Below, in pieces: positions 53,301-61,585 of a stretch of DNA of 64,000 nt. The translations under genes and the position numbers were made by a program. The DNA is from Nocardioides sp. NBC_00368 (GTDB taxonomy: Bacteria > Actinomycetota > Actinomycetes > Propionibacteriales > Nocardioidaceae). The stretch's first letter is position 1; every line of letters starts with the position of its first letter. Location: positions 126,501 through 190,500 of the forward strand of contig NZ_CP107970.1 in NCBI RefSeq assembly GCF_036090055.1, written 5' to 3'. Under the pieces are notes generated by a model that saw only the letters and a program-made list of their open reading frames with translations, made no database searches and was not told the origin of the DNA.

Positions 53301-54770
53301 ATGAGCCAACTAAAAAGTGAGACCACCGCCGGCGATCCCGGCGAGCGGTCTTTCCTCGGCCAGCCACGCGTCCTCGCCAACCTGTTCGGTGTCGAGCTGT
53401 GGGAGCGGTTCAGCTTCTACGGCATGCAGGGCATCCTGGCGATCTACCTCTACTACTCCGCGGCTCAGGGCGGCCTCGGGATCAGCGAGACGGTCGCGCT
53501 CGGGATCGTCGGTGCGTACGGCGGCGCGGTCTACCTCTCGACCATCATCGCGGCCTGGATCGCCGACCGCCTGCTCGGCGCGGAGCGTACGCTCTTCTAC
53601 TCCGCCTGCCTCGTCGTCCTCGGCCACCTCGGCCTCGCGCTGATCCCGGGCATCGCCGGTGTCGGCGTCGGGCTGGTCCTGATCGCGCTCGGCTCGGGCG
53701 GCGTGAAGGCCAACGCGTCCTCCCTGGTCGGCACCCTGTACGCCGCCGATGACGAGCGCCGCGACGCCGGCTTCTCCCTCTTCTACCTGGGCATCAACCT
53801 CGGCGCCCTGGTCGGCCCGCTGCTGACCGGTCTGCTGCAGAAGCAGTGGGGCTTCCACTTCGGCTTCGGTCTCGCCGCGGTCGGGATGATCCTCGGTCTG
53901 ATCCAGTACACGCTGGGCAGGGGCCGGCTTCCCGCGGCCAGCCGCGTCGTACCCAACCCGCTTCCCGCCGCCGAGCGCGGCCGCTGGATCGGGATCGCCG
54001 TCGCCGCGGTGGCGGTCATCGTGGTGCTCTGCCCGACCGGCGTGATCACCGCTCCGCGCCTGGCCAACATCGTGATCGGCATCAGCGCGGTCGCTGCGGT
54101 CGCGCTCTTCGCCGTCATCCTGCTGAGCAACCACGTCACCGCCATCGAGCGGAGCCGAGTGTGGGCGATGGTCCCGCTCTTCATCGCCAGCGCCGTCTTC
54201 TGGTCGCTCTACCAGCAGCAGTTCACCGTCATGGTGGTCTACTCCGACCAGCGCCTGGACCGCGACATCTTCGGCTGGGAGATGCCGGTCTCGTGGGTCA
54301 ACTCGATCAACCCGGTCTTCATCATCCTGCTCGCCGGCGTCTTCGCCGCCCTGTGGACCAAGCTCGGCTCCCGTCAGCCGTCGACGCCCGTGAAGTTCGG
54401 TCTCGGCACGATCCTGATGGGACTGGCGTTCTGGGCGTTCCTGCTGATGCCGAGCGGTGCTCACTCGGTGCCGCTGATCGGCCTCGCGTTCATCCTGCTG
54501 CTCTTCACCCTCGCCGAGCTGCTGCTCTCCCCGGTCGGTCTCTCGCTGGCCACCAAGCTCGCCCCGGCTCGGTTCCAGACCCAGATGATGGCGCTCTTCT
54601 TCCTCTCCATCGCCCTCGGCACCGCGATGTCCGGCCGCCTGGCCGAGTTCTACGACGTCTCGAACGACAGCGGGTTCTTCTGGTGGGTCGGCCTCGCCTC
54701 GGTCGTCGTCGGTGTCCTGCTGCTCATCGGCAACCGGCCCATCCGCAAGCTGATGGCCGGCGTGCACTGA
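53301..54770 (+). CDS. Proton-dependent oligopeptide transporter (POT family)
   Basis: The 489-residue membrane protein has about 14 hydrophobic segments and the POT signatures: ELWERFSFYGMQGILAIYLYY (about 31-51, with the ExxER-like motif) and FSLFYLGINLGALVGPLL (about 162-179). It imports di- and tripeptides with protons. ATG 53301 follows TGAGGT and starts just before the conserved region. It is a single gene, convergent with the wall-anchored protein gene and separated from it by a strong hairpin. Confidence 0.93.
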   Translation: MSQLKSETTAGDPGERSFLGQPRVLANLFGVELWERFSFYGMQGILAIYLYYSAAQGGLGISETVALGIVGAYGGAVYLSTIIAAWIADRLLGAERTLFYSACLVVLGHLGLALIPGIAGVGVGLVLIALGSGGVKANASSLVGTLYAADDERRDAGFSLFYLGINLGALVGPLLTGLLQKQWGFHFGFGLAAVGMILGLIQYTLGRGRLPAASRVVPNPLPAAERGRWIGIAVAAVAVIVVLCPTGVITAPRLANIVIGISAVAAVALFAVILLSNHVTAIERSRVWAMVPLFIASAVFWSLYQQQFTVMVVYSDQRLDRDIFGWEMPVSWVNSINPVFIILLAGVFAALWTKLGSRQPSTPVKFGLGTILMGLAFWAFLLMPSGAHSVPLIGLAFILLLFTLAELLLSPVGLSLATKLAPARFQTQMMALFFLSIALGTAMSGRLAEFYDVSNDSGFFWWVGLASVVVGVLLLIGNRPIRKLMAGVH

Positions 54771-54797
54771 CCTCTGCGGCGTACGCGTCCGAAGGGT

Positions 54798-54831
54798 GTC
54801 CCGGGCGAACGAAAATTCGTTCGCCCGGGAC
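54798..54831. terminator. Bidirectional terminator hairpin
   Basis: GTCCCGGGCGAACGA pairs with TCGTTCGCCCGGGAC in a perfect 15-bp stem with a four-base loop AAAT, between the convergent transporter and wall-protein genes. It is symmetric and can serve both transcripts. Confidence 0.8.
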
Positions 54832-54848
54832 AGCGGCCACCTCGCCGG

Positions 54849-56171
54849 TCAGGCGTCCTTCCGGCGACGGGTGAGGAAGGTCCCGACGCCCCCGATGCCG
54901 GCGAGCAGCCCGCCGACGGCGAGAAGCGCTCCGTTCGGACCGCCCGTGTTCGGCAGGTTCCCGGCCAGGCCGGCATCGATCCGCGTCGGGACCTCAGAGT
55001 CGGCCTTGGTGCTAACGGCCTTGGTGCCGGCGTCCTTGACGACCGCCGCGCATTTCTCCGAAGTGTTGGTCTGGGTCTCGTAGACAGCCGGGACGACGAC
55101 CGTGACCGACGAGGCAGGCGAGTCCACCACGGTGACGTCCGATGCCGGGCTGTCCTCCACCGTGCGGGTGTCGACCAGATCCCAGCCCTCAGGCTCGTCG
55201 GCGGTCCAGGATGCGTCGGCCAGGTTCGTGGTCGGCTCACCGTCCTCGACGAAGTAGAGGGTGACGTCGGGGTCGGTGTAGGCCTCCTTCGTGATCACGG
55301 TCTGCTCGTACTGCTCGCCGATCTGGGACAGGTTCAGCGGGTTGTCCACGCCGTCCTGGCCGTCCTCATCGGCCGGGGTGCCCGAGGTGGTGGTCCAGGT
55401 GGTGAAGTGGTCCCACTGCCACGGGCCGAAGACGGCAGGAGTGGCCTCTTCGACCACGATGGTCTCGGTCCAGGCCTCTTTGTCGACGATGGTCTCGGTC
55501 CAGGCCTCCTTGTCGACGATGGTCTCGGTCCAGGCCTCCTTGTCCACGACCGTCTCGTCCCAAGCCTCCTCGTCCACGACGGTGACGGTCTCGGTCAGGT
55601 CGCCCTCGGCGAAGCGGACCCAGCCCTTGTCGCCGTGTTCGTCCTCGCCGTTCCAGTCCGGTGTGTTCAGGTAGCGGACCTTGCCGGTCTCCTTCTGCCT
55701 GTAGGCGTAGCCACGGTCCCTGACGCGAGTCTCCTCGTGGGTGACGGCCTCGTGGTGGACGACGTGCGTCTCGGCCGGGTGCTCGACCGTGTGGGTCTCG
55801 GCCGGATGCTCGACCGTGTGGGTCTCAGCCGGGTGCCCGATGGTGTCGGTCACCGCGTCGGTGCCGGGCGTGTAGGTCCGGGTGTAGACCGAGTTGCGGA
55901 ACCGGTCCTCGGTGACGGCCTCGTGACTCTCACCCTTGACCACCGTCGAGAAACGGGACTCCTCGTGGGTCACCGCGTCGGTGTGCTCCACGTGCGTGAC
56001 CGCAGGCGTGACCGTGGTCGTCTTCTTCTCGTCGGCGACCTTGACCTGGGAGGTCACGGTGGTCGTCTTGCAGTCCTGCGCGGCCTGAGCTCCAGGGGCT
56101 GCCACGACCGTGGCGACGCCGGCAACGGCGACAGCCGCGAGGCCGATCTTGGTGGAGCTGTGCATGTTCAT
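54849..56171 (-). CDS. LPXTG-type wall-anchored repeat protein
   Basis: The 440-residue surface protein has a signal peptide (residues 1-30, cleavage near AQAA) and a C-terminal sorting signal: LPNTG at 406-410, a hydrophobic stretch and the RRRKDA tail. A class E or A sortase would attach it. The body is very rich in Thr, Val, Glu and His and contains two tandem repeat families: HPAETHTVE (three copies) and VDKEAWTETI (about four to five copies). The repeats look like beta-rich or metal-binding stalk units, as surface adhesins have. The binding partner is unknown. Confidence 0.88.
   Translation of the reverse strand: MNMHSSTKIGLAAVAVAGVATVVAAPGAQAAQDCKTTTVTSQVKVADEKKTTTVTPAVTHVEHTDAVTHEESRFSTVVKGESHEAVTEDRFRNSVYTRTYTPGTDAVTDTIGHPAETHTVEHPAETHTVEHPAETHVVHHEAVTHEETRVRDRGYAYRQKETGKVRYLNTPDWNGEDEHGDKGWVRFAEGDLTETVTVVDEEAWDETVVDKEAWTETIVDKEAWTETIVDKEAWTETIVVEEATPAVFGPWQWDHFTTWTTTSGTPADEDGQDGVDNPLNLSQIGEQYEQTVITKEAYTDPDVTLYFVEDGEPTTNLADASWTADEPEGWDLVDTRTVEDSPASDVTVVDSPASSVTVVVPAVYETQTNTSEKCAAVVKDAGTKAVSTKADSEVPTRIDAGLAGNLPNTGGPNGALLAVGGLLAGIGGVGTFLTRRRKDA
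55447..55580 (-). repeat. 30-bp tandem repeats encoding VDKEAWTETI
   Basis: Three nearly identical 30-base units, each encoding VDKEAWTETI, are followed by two diverged ones (VDKEAWDETV, VDEEAWTETV-like). The unit length is a multiple of three, so copy number can change without loss of frame. Near identity of the central copies suggests recent expansion. Confidence 0.85.
55763..55842 (-). repeat. 27-bp tandem repeats encoding HPAETHTVE
   Basis: Three in-frame 27-base units encode HPAETH with TVE or VVH endings. The His-Glu-Thr-His pattern repeats every nine residues and could bind metal, which is a guess. Confidence 0.8.
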
Positions 56172-56633
56172 CGGTTGGTTCTTTCATGGGTTCGTGCCTG
56201 TGGTGAGCAGGCAGGGCTGAGGCACCCGGGACCGGGCGGACAGGGGTGCCTGTCGCGCTCGGCCTGGGCCGATCTCGGGTGGATCGTGGGGACCCCTTGA
56301 AACCGAGGAGCAAGTGCGGCGCGGGGGCCGCCTCGGCGAGGCCTGTGAGAAGAGGGTCTCCCGGCGTCTCAGCGGGTTGTGGGATTTTTCTTTGCTTACC
56401 CAATATTGGGCTGGACGGGACTTTCGACCCTCTTGCGCCTGACTCGGCGTGAGACCAGATCGGGCGGTATTCGCGGCGACTGCTCTCAGGGCCCCGACCG
56501 GTAGGAGTAGATGTTCGTGCGCTCGCAGATGTGGCAGTTGCCGGCCGTCACGCCGCAGTGCTCACCCGGAACGTGTGATCCGCGCCCCGTCGCCCTGGCC
56601 GACCCTGGGACGGTCCTGCGAAGGGAGACAACG
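56172..56633. other. Long promoter region with a perfect palindrome
   Basis: These 462 bases hold no convincing gene. They lie between the divergent wall-protein and LURP-one genes. CCCAATATTGGG at 56399-56410 is a perfect 12-bp palindrome in the only AT-rich patch, flanked by a T-rich run (56384-56396). It is a likely operator. AAGGGAGACAACG at the right end is the ribosome site of the next gene. Confidence 0.55.
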
Positions 56634-57188
56634 ATGGGTTGGCGAGACCGACGTGAGAGGCGCGAAGCGGAACGTGAGGCGTTCGGGCGCGGCGGAAGCG
56701 CCAACCGCTTCCAGATGCGCCAGAAGCTGGTGTCCATCGGCGACGACTACTGGATCGAGAACGAGGACGGCGACCGGGTCTTCCGCGTCGACGGCAAGGC
56801 CCTGCGGTTGCGGGACACCTTCGATCTCGAGGACGCCCACGGCACCAAGCTCTGCCGCATCCAGACCCGGGTCCTGCACATCCGGGACTCGATGGCGATC
56901 GAGGACGCCGACGGCGAGAAGCTCGCGCTCGTGCACAAGACGCTCATCTCGCCGCTGCGGGATCGCTGGAAGGTCGATCGCACGCACGGGGACGACTGGA
57001 CCGTCCAGGGCAGCATCGCCGACCACGAGTACGACATCGAGGACGACGGACGCAAGATCGCCGAGGTCTCCAAGAAGTGGTTCCGGGTCCGGGACACCTA
57101 CGGTGTCGAGGTCGCGCCGGGCGAGGACACAGCGCTCATCCTGGCCGTGACCGTCGCGGTCGATGCGATGGTCCACCCCGCGAAGTGA
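56634..57188 (+). CDS. LURP-one-related (tubby-like) protein
   Basis: The 184-residue protein has a charged N-terminal helix (about 1-25) and then the LURP-one/tubby-like beta barrel: MRQKLVSIGDDYWIENEDGDRVFRVDGKALRLRDTFDLEDAHGTKLCRIQTRVLHIRDSM. Two internal repeats of the ExxDG-x-V/L-strand pattern are visible. Bacterial members have no established function; a phospholipid-binding role is suspected from the fold. AAGGGAG precedes the ATG. It stands alone, divergent from the wall protein. Confidence 0.88.
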   Translation: MGWRDRRERREAEREAFGRGGSANRFQMRQKLVSIGDDYWIENEDGDRVFRVDGKALRLRDTFDLEDAHGTKLCRIQTRVLHIRDSMAIEDADGEKLALVHKTLISPLRDRWKVDRTHGDDWTVQGSIADHEYDIEDDGRKIAEVSKKWFRVRDTYGVEVAPGEDTALILAVTVAVDAMVHPAK

Positions 57189-57230
57189 ACGTGGCCCGTC
57201 GCGCGCCACGCGGGGCATCCGGAGCGGGGC

Positions 57231-58481
57231 TCAGAAGTCCACAGGATCGCGGATGATGGGGCAGGTCATGCAGTGCCCGCCGCCGCGGCCCCGGCCGAGC
57301 TCGGCGCCCACGATGGTGATGACCTCGATCCCTGCCTTGCGCAGCAGCGTGTTGGTGAGAGTGTTGCGGTCGTAGGTGAACACCACGCCGGGCTCGAGCG
57401 CGACCGCGTTGTTGCCGCTGTCCCACTGCTGCCGCTCGGACTGGTAGACGTCCCCGCCGGTGTCGATCACGCGGATCTCGGAAAGCCCGAGCGCCTTGGC
57501 GACGACATCGACGAAGGCCGCGTCGTCGTGGTCGATCACCTCGACCCCGGGCGCGGTCTCGGAGGGCACCAGGGTGAAGGTGTGCACCGCATCCATGATC
57601 GTCGGGTAGAGGGTGACGATGTCGCGGTCGACGAAGGTGAAGACGGTGTCGAGATGCATGGCGGCCCGCAGCTTCGGCATCCCGGCGACGATCACCTTCT
57701 CCGCGGCGCCCTGCTCGAAGAGGGCCTTGGCAACCTGGGTGATCGCCTGCCGAGAGGTGCGCTCGCTCATGCCGACGAGCACGACGCCGTTGCCGACCGG
57801 CATCACGTCGCCGCCCTCGAAGCTGGCCTGACCCCACTCCTGCTCGGGGTCGCCCCACCACACGGGGGAGCCGACGTACTCGGGGTGGTGCTGGTAGATC
57901 GCCTTGTAGAGGAGCGTCTCGTCCTTGCGGGCCGGCCAGTAGAGCGGGTTCATGGTGAGCCCGCCGTACAGCCAGCAGGTCGTGTCGCGGGTGTAGAGCG
58001 TGTTCGGCAGCGGCGGCATCAGATACTCCCGGGCACCGGTCGACTCCCGCGCAAGAGCGACGTACGCCGAGCGGAAGTCGTCGGGCAGATCGCTGGTCGC
58101 GAGGCCGCCGATGAGGAACTCGGCCAGCTGCCGGTCCGAGACCGACTCGAGGTAGGTGCGGGTGTCGTCGACCAGCCCGAGGCCGACCTGGTTCGGCACG
58201 ATCTTGCGGTCGAGGATCCAGTCCTTGGCCCCGGTGACCGCGAGCGTCTGTGCCAGCAGGTCATGCAGCTCCACGACCTCGACACCACGCTGGGTCAGCT
58301 TGTTCACGAAGTCGGCATGGTCGCGCTGGGCGTTCTCGACCCACATCACGTCGTCGAAGAGCAGCTCGTCGTTGTTACTGGGGGTGAGCCGGCGATGGGC
58401 GAGGCCGGGTGCGCAGACGAGCACCTTCCTGAGCCTGCCGACCTCGGAGTGGACGCCGTACGCGGGCTCCTGCTCGGACAT
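57231..58481 (-). CDS. arcA: Arginine deiminase
   Basis: The 416-residue enzyme hydrolyses L-arginine to L-citrulline and ammonia. The nucleophile is Cys404 in GGGHCMTCPI, the catalytic His lies in the MHLDTVF segment near 278, and substrate-binding Asp and Glu residues are in place. Its length matches the family. It follows the amino acid transporter gene after a 33-base gap and so is the second gene of an arcD-like/arcA operon. Ornithine transcarbamylase and carbamate kinase genes are not in the window. Confidence 0.95.
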   Translation of the reverse strand: MSEQEPAYGVHSEVGRLRKVLVCAPGLAHRRLTPSNNDELLFDDVMWVENAQRDHADFVNKLTQRGVEVVELHDLLAQTLAVTGAKDWILDRKIVPNQVGLGLVDDTRTYLESVSDRQLAEFLIGGLATSDLPDDFRSAYVALARESTGAREYLMPPLPNTLYTRDTTCWLYGGLTMNPLYWPARKDETLLYKAIYQHHPEYVGSPVWWGDPEQEWGQASFEGGDVMPVGNGVVLVGMSERTSRQAITQVAKALFEQGAAEKVIVAGMPKLRAAMHLDTVFTFVDRDIVTLYPTIMDAVHTFTLVPSETAPGVEVIDHDDAAFVDVVAKALGLSEIRVIDTGGDVYQSERQQWDSGNNAVALEPGVVFTYDRNTLTNTLLRKAGIEVITIVGAELGRGRGGGHCMTCPIIRDPVDF

Positions 58482-58514
58482 GGGATGCCTTTCTGTTGAA
58501 GAGGGATGCCGGGA

Positions 58515-59969
58515 TCAGAGGGATACCCGGCCGGACCACAGGCCGACGACGCCGATCGCCGCGCCGACGAGGATCGCGGCGAACAGGGCGATCTCGGTGG
58601 GGCTGAAGATCCTTCGGCCACGTTCGCTCCGGGCCTTGATGTAGAGCAGCGACGCGGGCGCGAGGATCAGAGTCATCAGCAGGACGAACTTCAGCCCGGC
58701 CGCGTCGAAGAGGAAGATCGTGTAGGCCGTCGCGATGCCGGCCACGATCGTCTCCCGGCGGCGCACGCCCGCCGGCACCTCCTCGTACGCCTCGCCAGTC
58801 AGCCCGAGCTTGAGCGCGTACGCCGCCGCCAGCAGGTAGGGCAGGATCGCCAGGCTCGTCGCCAGGTCGAGCATGAAGTTGAGCGCGTCGCTGACGAACA
58901 GGGTGAGCGCGAGGAGTCCCTGGACACCCAGCGACGTCACCACGAGCGCGGTGATCGGGGTGCCGTTCCGGTTCTCCTGGCCGAGGAAGGCCGGCATGTC
59001 GTCCGCGCGCGCCGGGACGTACATCACCTCAGCGGCCATCAGCGTCCAGGCGAGGTAGGCGCCCAGCACCGACACGATCACCGCGACGCTGATGAACACC
59101 TCGCCCCAGTCGCCGACCACCGACTCGAAGACGCCGACCATCGACGGCTGCCTGGTCTCGGCGAGCTCGGGCTGGGGGACGACGGAGTAGCTGGAGAGGG
59201 TGACGAGCGCGAAGATCGACAGCACGCTGAGGAAGCCCAGCACGGTGGCCTTCCCGACGTCCTCGCGCCTCTTGGCGTAACGGGAGTAGACGCTGGCGCC
59301 CTCGATGCCGATGAAGACGAAGGTCGTGATCAGCATGGTGTTGCGGATCTGCTCGTCGAGGTTGCCGAGATCGCCGTAGCCGGTGGCGATCCAGTTGTCG
59401 GCGAAGACGCCGGCGTCGAAGGAGATGAAGAGCACCACGATGAACACCAGGATCGGCAGGATCTTGAAGACCGTGACGATCCGGTTGATCACCGCCGCGT
59501 CTCGTACGCCGCGTGCGATCAGGTAGTGGAAGAGCCACACGCCCACGGTCGAGAGCGCGACGGCGAGCACGGTGTCACCGTCGCCGAACCCCTCGAAGAA
59601 GGCGCCGATCGTGGCACCGATGAAGACCCAGTAGAAGGTGTTGCCTGCCACCGAGCTGGCCCAGAATCCGATCGCGGAGTTGAAGCCCGCGTAGTCGCCG
59701 AAACCGGCCTTGGCGTAGATGAAGACCCCGGAGTCGAGCTCGGGCTTGCGGATCGCGAGAGTCTGGAAGACGAACGCCAGCATGAGCATGCCGGCGCCCG
59801 CGATCGCCCAGGCGATCAGCGAGCCGAGAATGCCGGTGGCCACCCCGAACCGGGCCGGCAGGGAGAAGACGCCGGCGCCGACCATCCCACCCACGACCAT
59901 CGCGGTGAGGGTGGGGAGACTCATCTTCGCGGCGGCGGTCGCCTCGGTGGCGGCAGCGTCAGAACCCAT
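58515..59969 (-). CDS. APC-family amino acid permease, probable arginine/ornithine antiporter
   Basis: The 484-residue membrane protein has about 12 hydrophobic segments and the APC signature LTAMVVGGMVGAGVFSLP near residue 20, as in the basic-amino-acid antiporters of the ArcD type. It should bring in arginine and export ornithine (or citrulline). AGGAG lies about 7 bases before the ATG at 59969; the open frame to 60221 overlaps another gene. It is the first gene of the operon, with a palindrome (60003-60020) at the promoter. Confidence 0.88.
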   Translation of the reverse strand: MGSDAAATEATAAAKMSLPTLTAMVVGGMVGAGVFSLPARFGVATGILGSLIAWAIAGAGMLMLAFVFQTLAIRKPELDSGVFIYAKAGFGDYAGFNSAIGFWASSVAGNTFYWVFIGATIGAFFEGFGDGDTVLAVALSTVGVWLFHYLIARGVRDAAVINRIVTVFKILPILVFIVVLFISFDAGVFADNWIATGYGDLGNLDEQIRNTMLITTFVFIGIEGASVYSRYAKRREDVGKATVLGFLSVLSIFALVTLSSYSVVPQPELAETRQPSMVGVFESVVGDWGEVFISVAVIVSVLGAYLAWTLMAAEVMYVPARADDMPAFLGQENRNGTPITALVVTSLGVQGLLALTLFVSDALNFMLDLATSLAILPYLLAAAYALKLGLTGEAYEEVPAGVRRRETIVAGIATAYTIFLFDAAGLKFVLLMTLILAPASLLYIKARSERGRRIFSPTEIALFAAILVGAAIGVVGLWSGRVSL

Positions 59970-60002
59970 GCTGGCTCCTGGTTTCCTCGGCAGTTGAGGC
60001 CA

Positions 60003-60020
60003 GTTGTTGTCGACAGCAAC
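60003..60020. promoter_or_regulatory. Palindrome in the arginine operon promoter
   Basis: GTTGTTGTCGACAGCAAC is an 18-bp palindrome with a single mismatched pair, 34 bases upstream of the permease ATG. A regulator site is likely; the regulator is not adjacent. Confidence 0.5.
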
Positions 60021-60126
60021 AGTTCGCATCTTTACAGTTCTCGAAGCGCCCGTGACAGGGCCATTCATCCGGGTTTTACACGCGCATCCGGGCCATCGGA
60101 TGTGGGCCCCGGCGTAGCCTGGGGCT

Positions 60127-60378
60127 ATGAGCGACGACGACCTATACGGTGAGATCCCGTCCCTCGATGAGCGATCCCGGCGCGCGCTGATGGTCGCCGA
60201 GAAGTGGATCGGCGAGGGCATCGCGGGGGTCGCGATCGGTGCCGCCGAGGACGGCGGACCGGCGGTAGTGGTCTACGCCCTGGACCCGACCTCGGCAGCG
60301 GTGCGGTCGCTGCCGGAGGAGTGCGAGGGGCTGCCGGTGCGGGTGGACACCGGAGACGCCTTCAGGACCGAGGACTGA
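60127..60378 (+). CDS. Small protein resembling the N-terminal domain of the adjacent Nal1-like protease
   Basis: The 83-residue protein has the pattern GIAGVAIGAAEDGGPAVVVYA...LPEECEGLPVRVDTGDAFR. This recalls the short alpha-beta domain at the start of Nal1-like proteases, for example VVGVGVGLKI and PSVMVLVSQKMP in the neighbouring gene, which faces it. TAGCCT at 60115-60120 lies 6 bases before the ATG, so the mRNA is probably leaderless. It could be a stand-alone inhibitor or chaperone of the protease domain. Confidence 0.6.
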   Translation: MSDDDLYGEIPSLDERSRRALMVAEKWIGEGIAGVAIGAAEDGGPAVVVYALDPTSAAVRSLPEECEGLPVRVDTGDAFRTED

Positions 60379-60403
60379 CGACATCTCCGGGTTCCCGGGT
60401 CGA

Positions 60404-61402
60404 TCACGGCCAGACACGCACCTGGAGGGAGAGCTGGACCAGCGCGATCGGGTTCAGGATCGTCGCCACGCTCGAGCCCGCGAAGAGCAGCCCGACCGGG
60501 TTGTTCTGCAGGTCGAGCACCATCGAGCCGGAGTCGCCGCCGGCTGACATGTTGGTCGTGATGATCTGGTTGCAGAACTTCGCGACCTTGCCGGCACCGT
60601 AGTTGACGTTCACGGTCGCCGCGACGGCAGTGACCCGGCCGGTGGTGAAGTTCGTGGTGCGGCCGGTCTTCTTGAGGAGCATGCCGACGGTCGCGGCCTT
60701 GGCGGCGGTGGCCGGGTAGCCGTTCCAGTAGACGTCGCGGTCGATCACGTGGAAGGGCACCTCCGCGATCGCGGCGTCCACGTAGTTGCAGGACCCGTCG
60801 AACCTGATCGGCACGAACCGGGCCAGCCGGCCGATCACGTCCGTCGGTGCCGTTCCACCGTCGAACGGGCCGGGCTGCAGGATCGGGTCGCCGATGTTCG
60901 CATCGTTGGAGTTCGCGAGCACGTGGTTGTTGCTGAGGATGTAGTAGCGCGGCGGGATCCCCGGGAAGGTCCTCAGGTCGTACGCGCCCGCGCCGATCGT
61001 CCCGGCGGTGATCTTGTAGTGCCCCACGCTGAACCCCGGTCGAGCCGGGCGGATCCGGAGCGCCAGGGTCTGGGCGTCGACCTCCTGGGTCTCCATGAGC
61101 TGCTGGCTGCCGCCGGCGAACAGATGCCCCACCTCGAGCACATCGGTCGGCGTGCCGTCCACCGTGTCCGGGACGGTGTCCGCGTCGCCGACCAGCTCGG
61201 TCGGCATCTTCTGGCTGACCAGGACCATGACGCTCGGCGTCTCGGTCTGCTCGCCGTTGGTGATCTTGAGGCCGACCCCGACACCGACCACGTTCTCCAT
61301 GCCGAGCAGCACGTCCTCGACCGACGCCTTCGACTCGGCGACGGCCGTGAGCTCCTCGGGCACGGCATCCGACTGCGCCATGAACAGATCTTCGTTGTCC
61401 AT
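60404..61402 (-). CDS. Nal1-like trypsin-fold serine protease
   Basis: The 332-residue protein has an N-terminal alpha-beta domain (about 25-95) followed by a chymotrypsin-fold domain with His160 (SNNHVLA), Asp209 (NYVDAAIA) and Ser291 (AGGDSGSMV), a complete triad. Such proteases are cytoplasmic or secreted without a classical signal; none is visible here. It converges with the 83-residue protein gene and is divergent from the membrane hydrolase gene. Targets are unknown. Confidence 0.85.
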   Translation of the reverse strand: MDNEDLFMAQSDAVPEELTAVAESKASVEDVLLGMENVVGVGVGLKITNGEQTETPSVMVLVSQKMPTELVGDADTVPDTVDGTPTDVLEVGHLFAGGSQQLMETQEVDAQTLALRIRPARPGFSVGHYKITAGTIGAGAYDLRTFPGIPPRYYILSNNHVLANSNDANIGDPILQPGPFDGGTAPTDVIGRLARFVPIRFDGSCNYVDAAIAEVPFHVIDRDVYWNGYPATAAKAATVGMLLKKTGRTTNFTTGRVTAVAATVNVNYGAGKVAKFCNQIITTNMSAGGDSGSMVLDLQNNPVGLLFAGSSVATILNPIALVQLSLQVRVWP

Positions 61403-61572
61403 GTTCTTTCCCCCTGTCGGCTCCAGGTCCTGGACCGTCCAGGACGACGACCGGAGCCTTATCCTCAGGAGCGCGCAGCGGACGGCTCTGATACGACGTC
61501 ACGCCCGGCCGGAGCCCCGTCCTCACCAGGGGTTTCGTCCGCGAAGGGGAGTCGGCGCCGGCGATCCGGGGC

Positions 61573-61578
61573 TAGGGT
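61573..61578 (+). promoter_or_regulatory. -10 box for a leaderless membrane-hydrolase transcript
   Basis: TAGGGT ends 7 bases before the ATG at 61586. It fits TANNNT loosely, and no ribosome site stands before the ATG. Confidence 0.4.
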
Positions 61579-61585
61579 GAAGACG

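Noticed and set aside
55447..55842. Regular short repeats resembling a CRISPR array
   Set aside because: The repeats are tandem without unique spacers, keep the reading frame and encode conserved peptide units in a wall-anchored protein.
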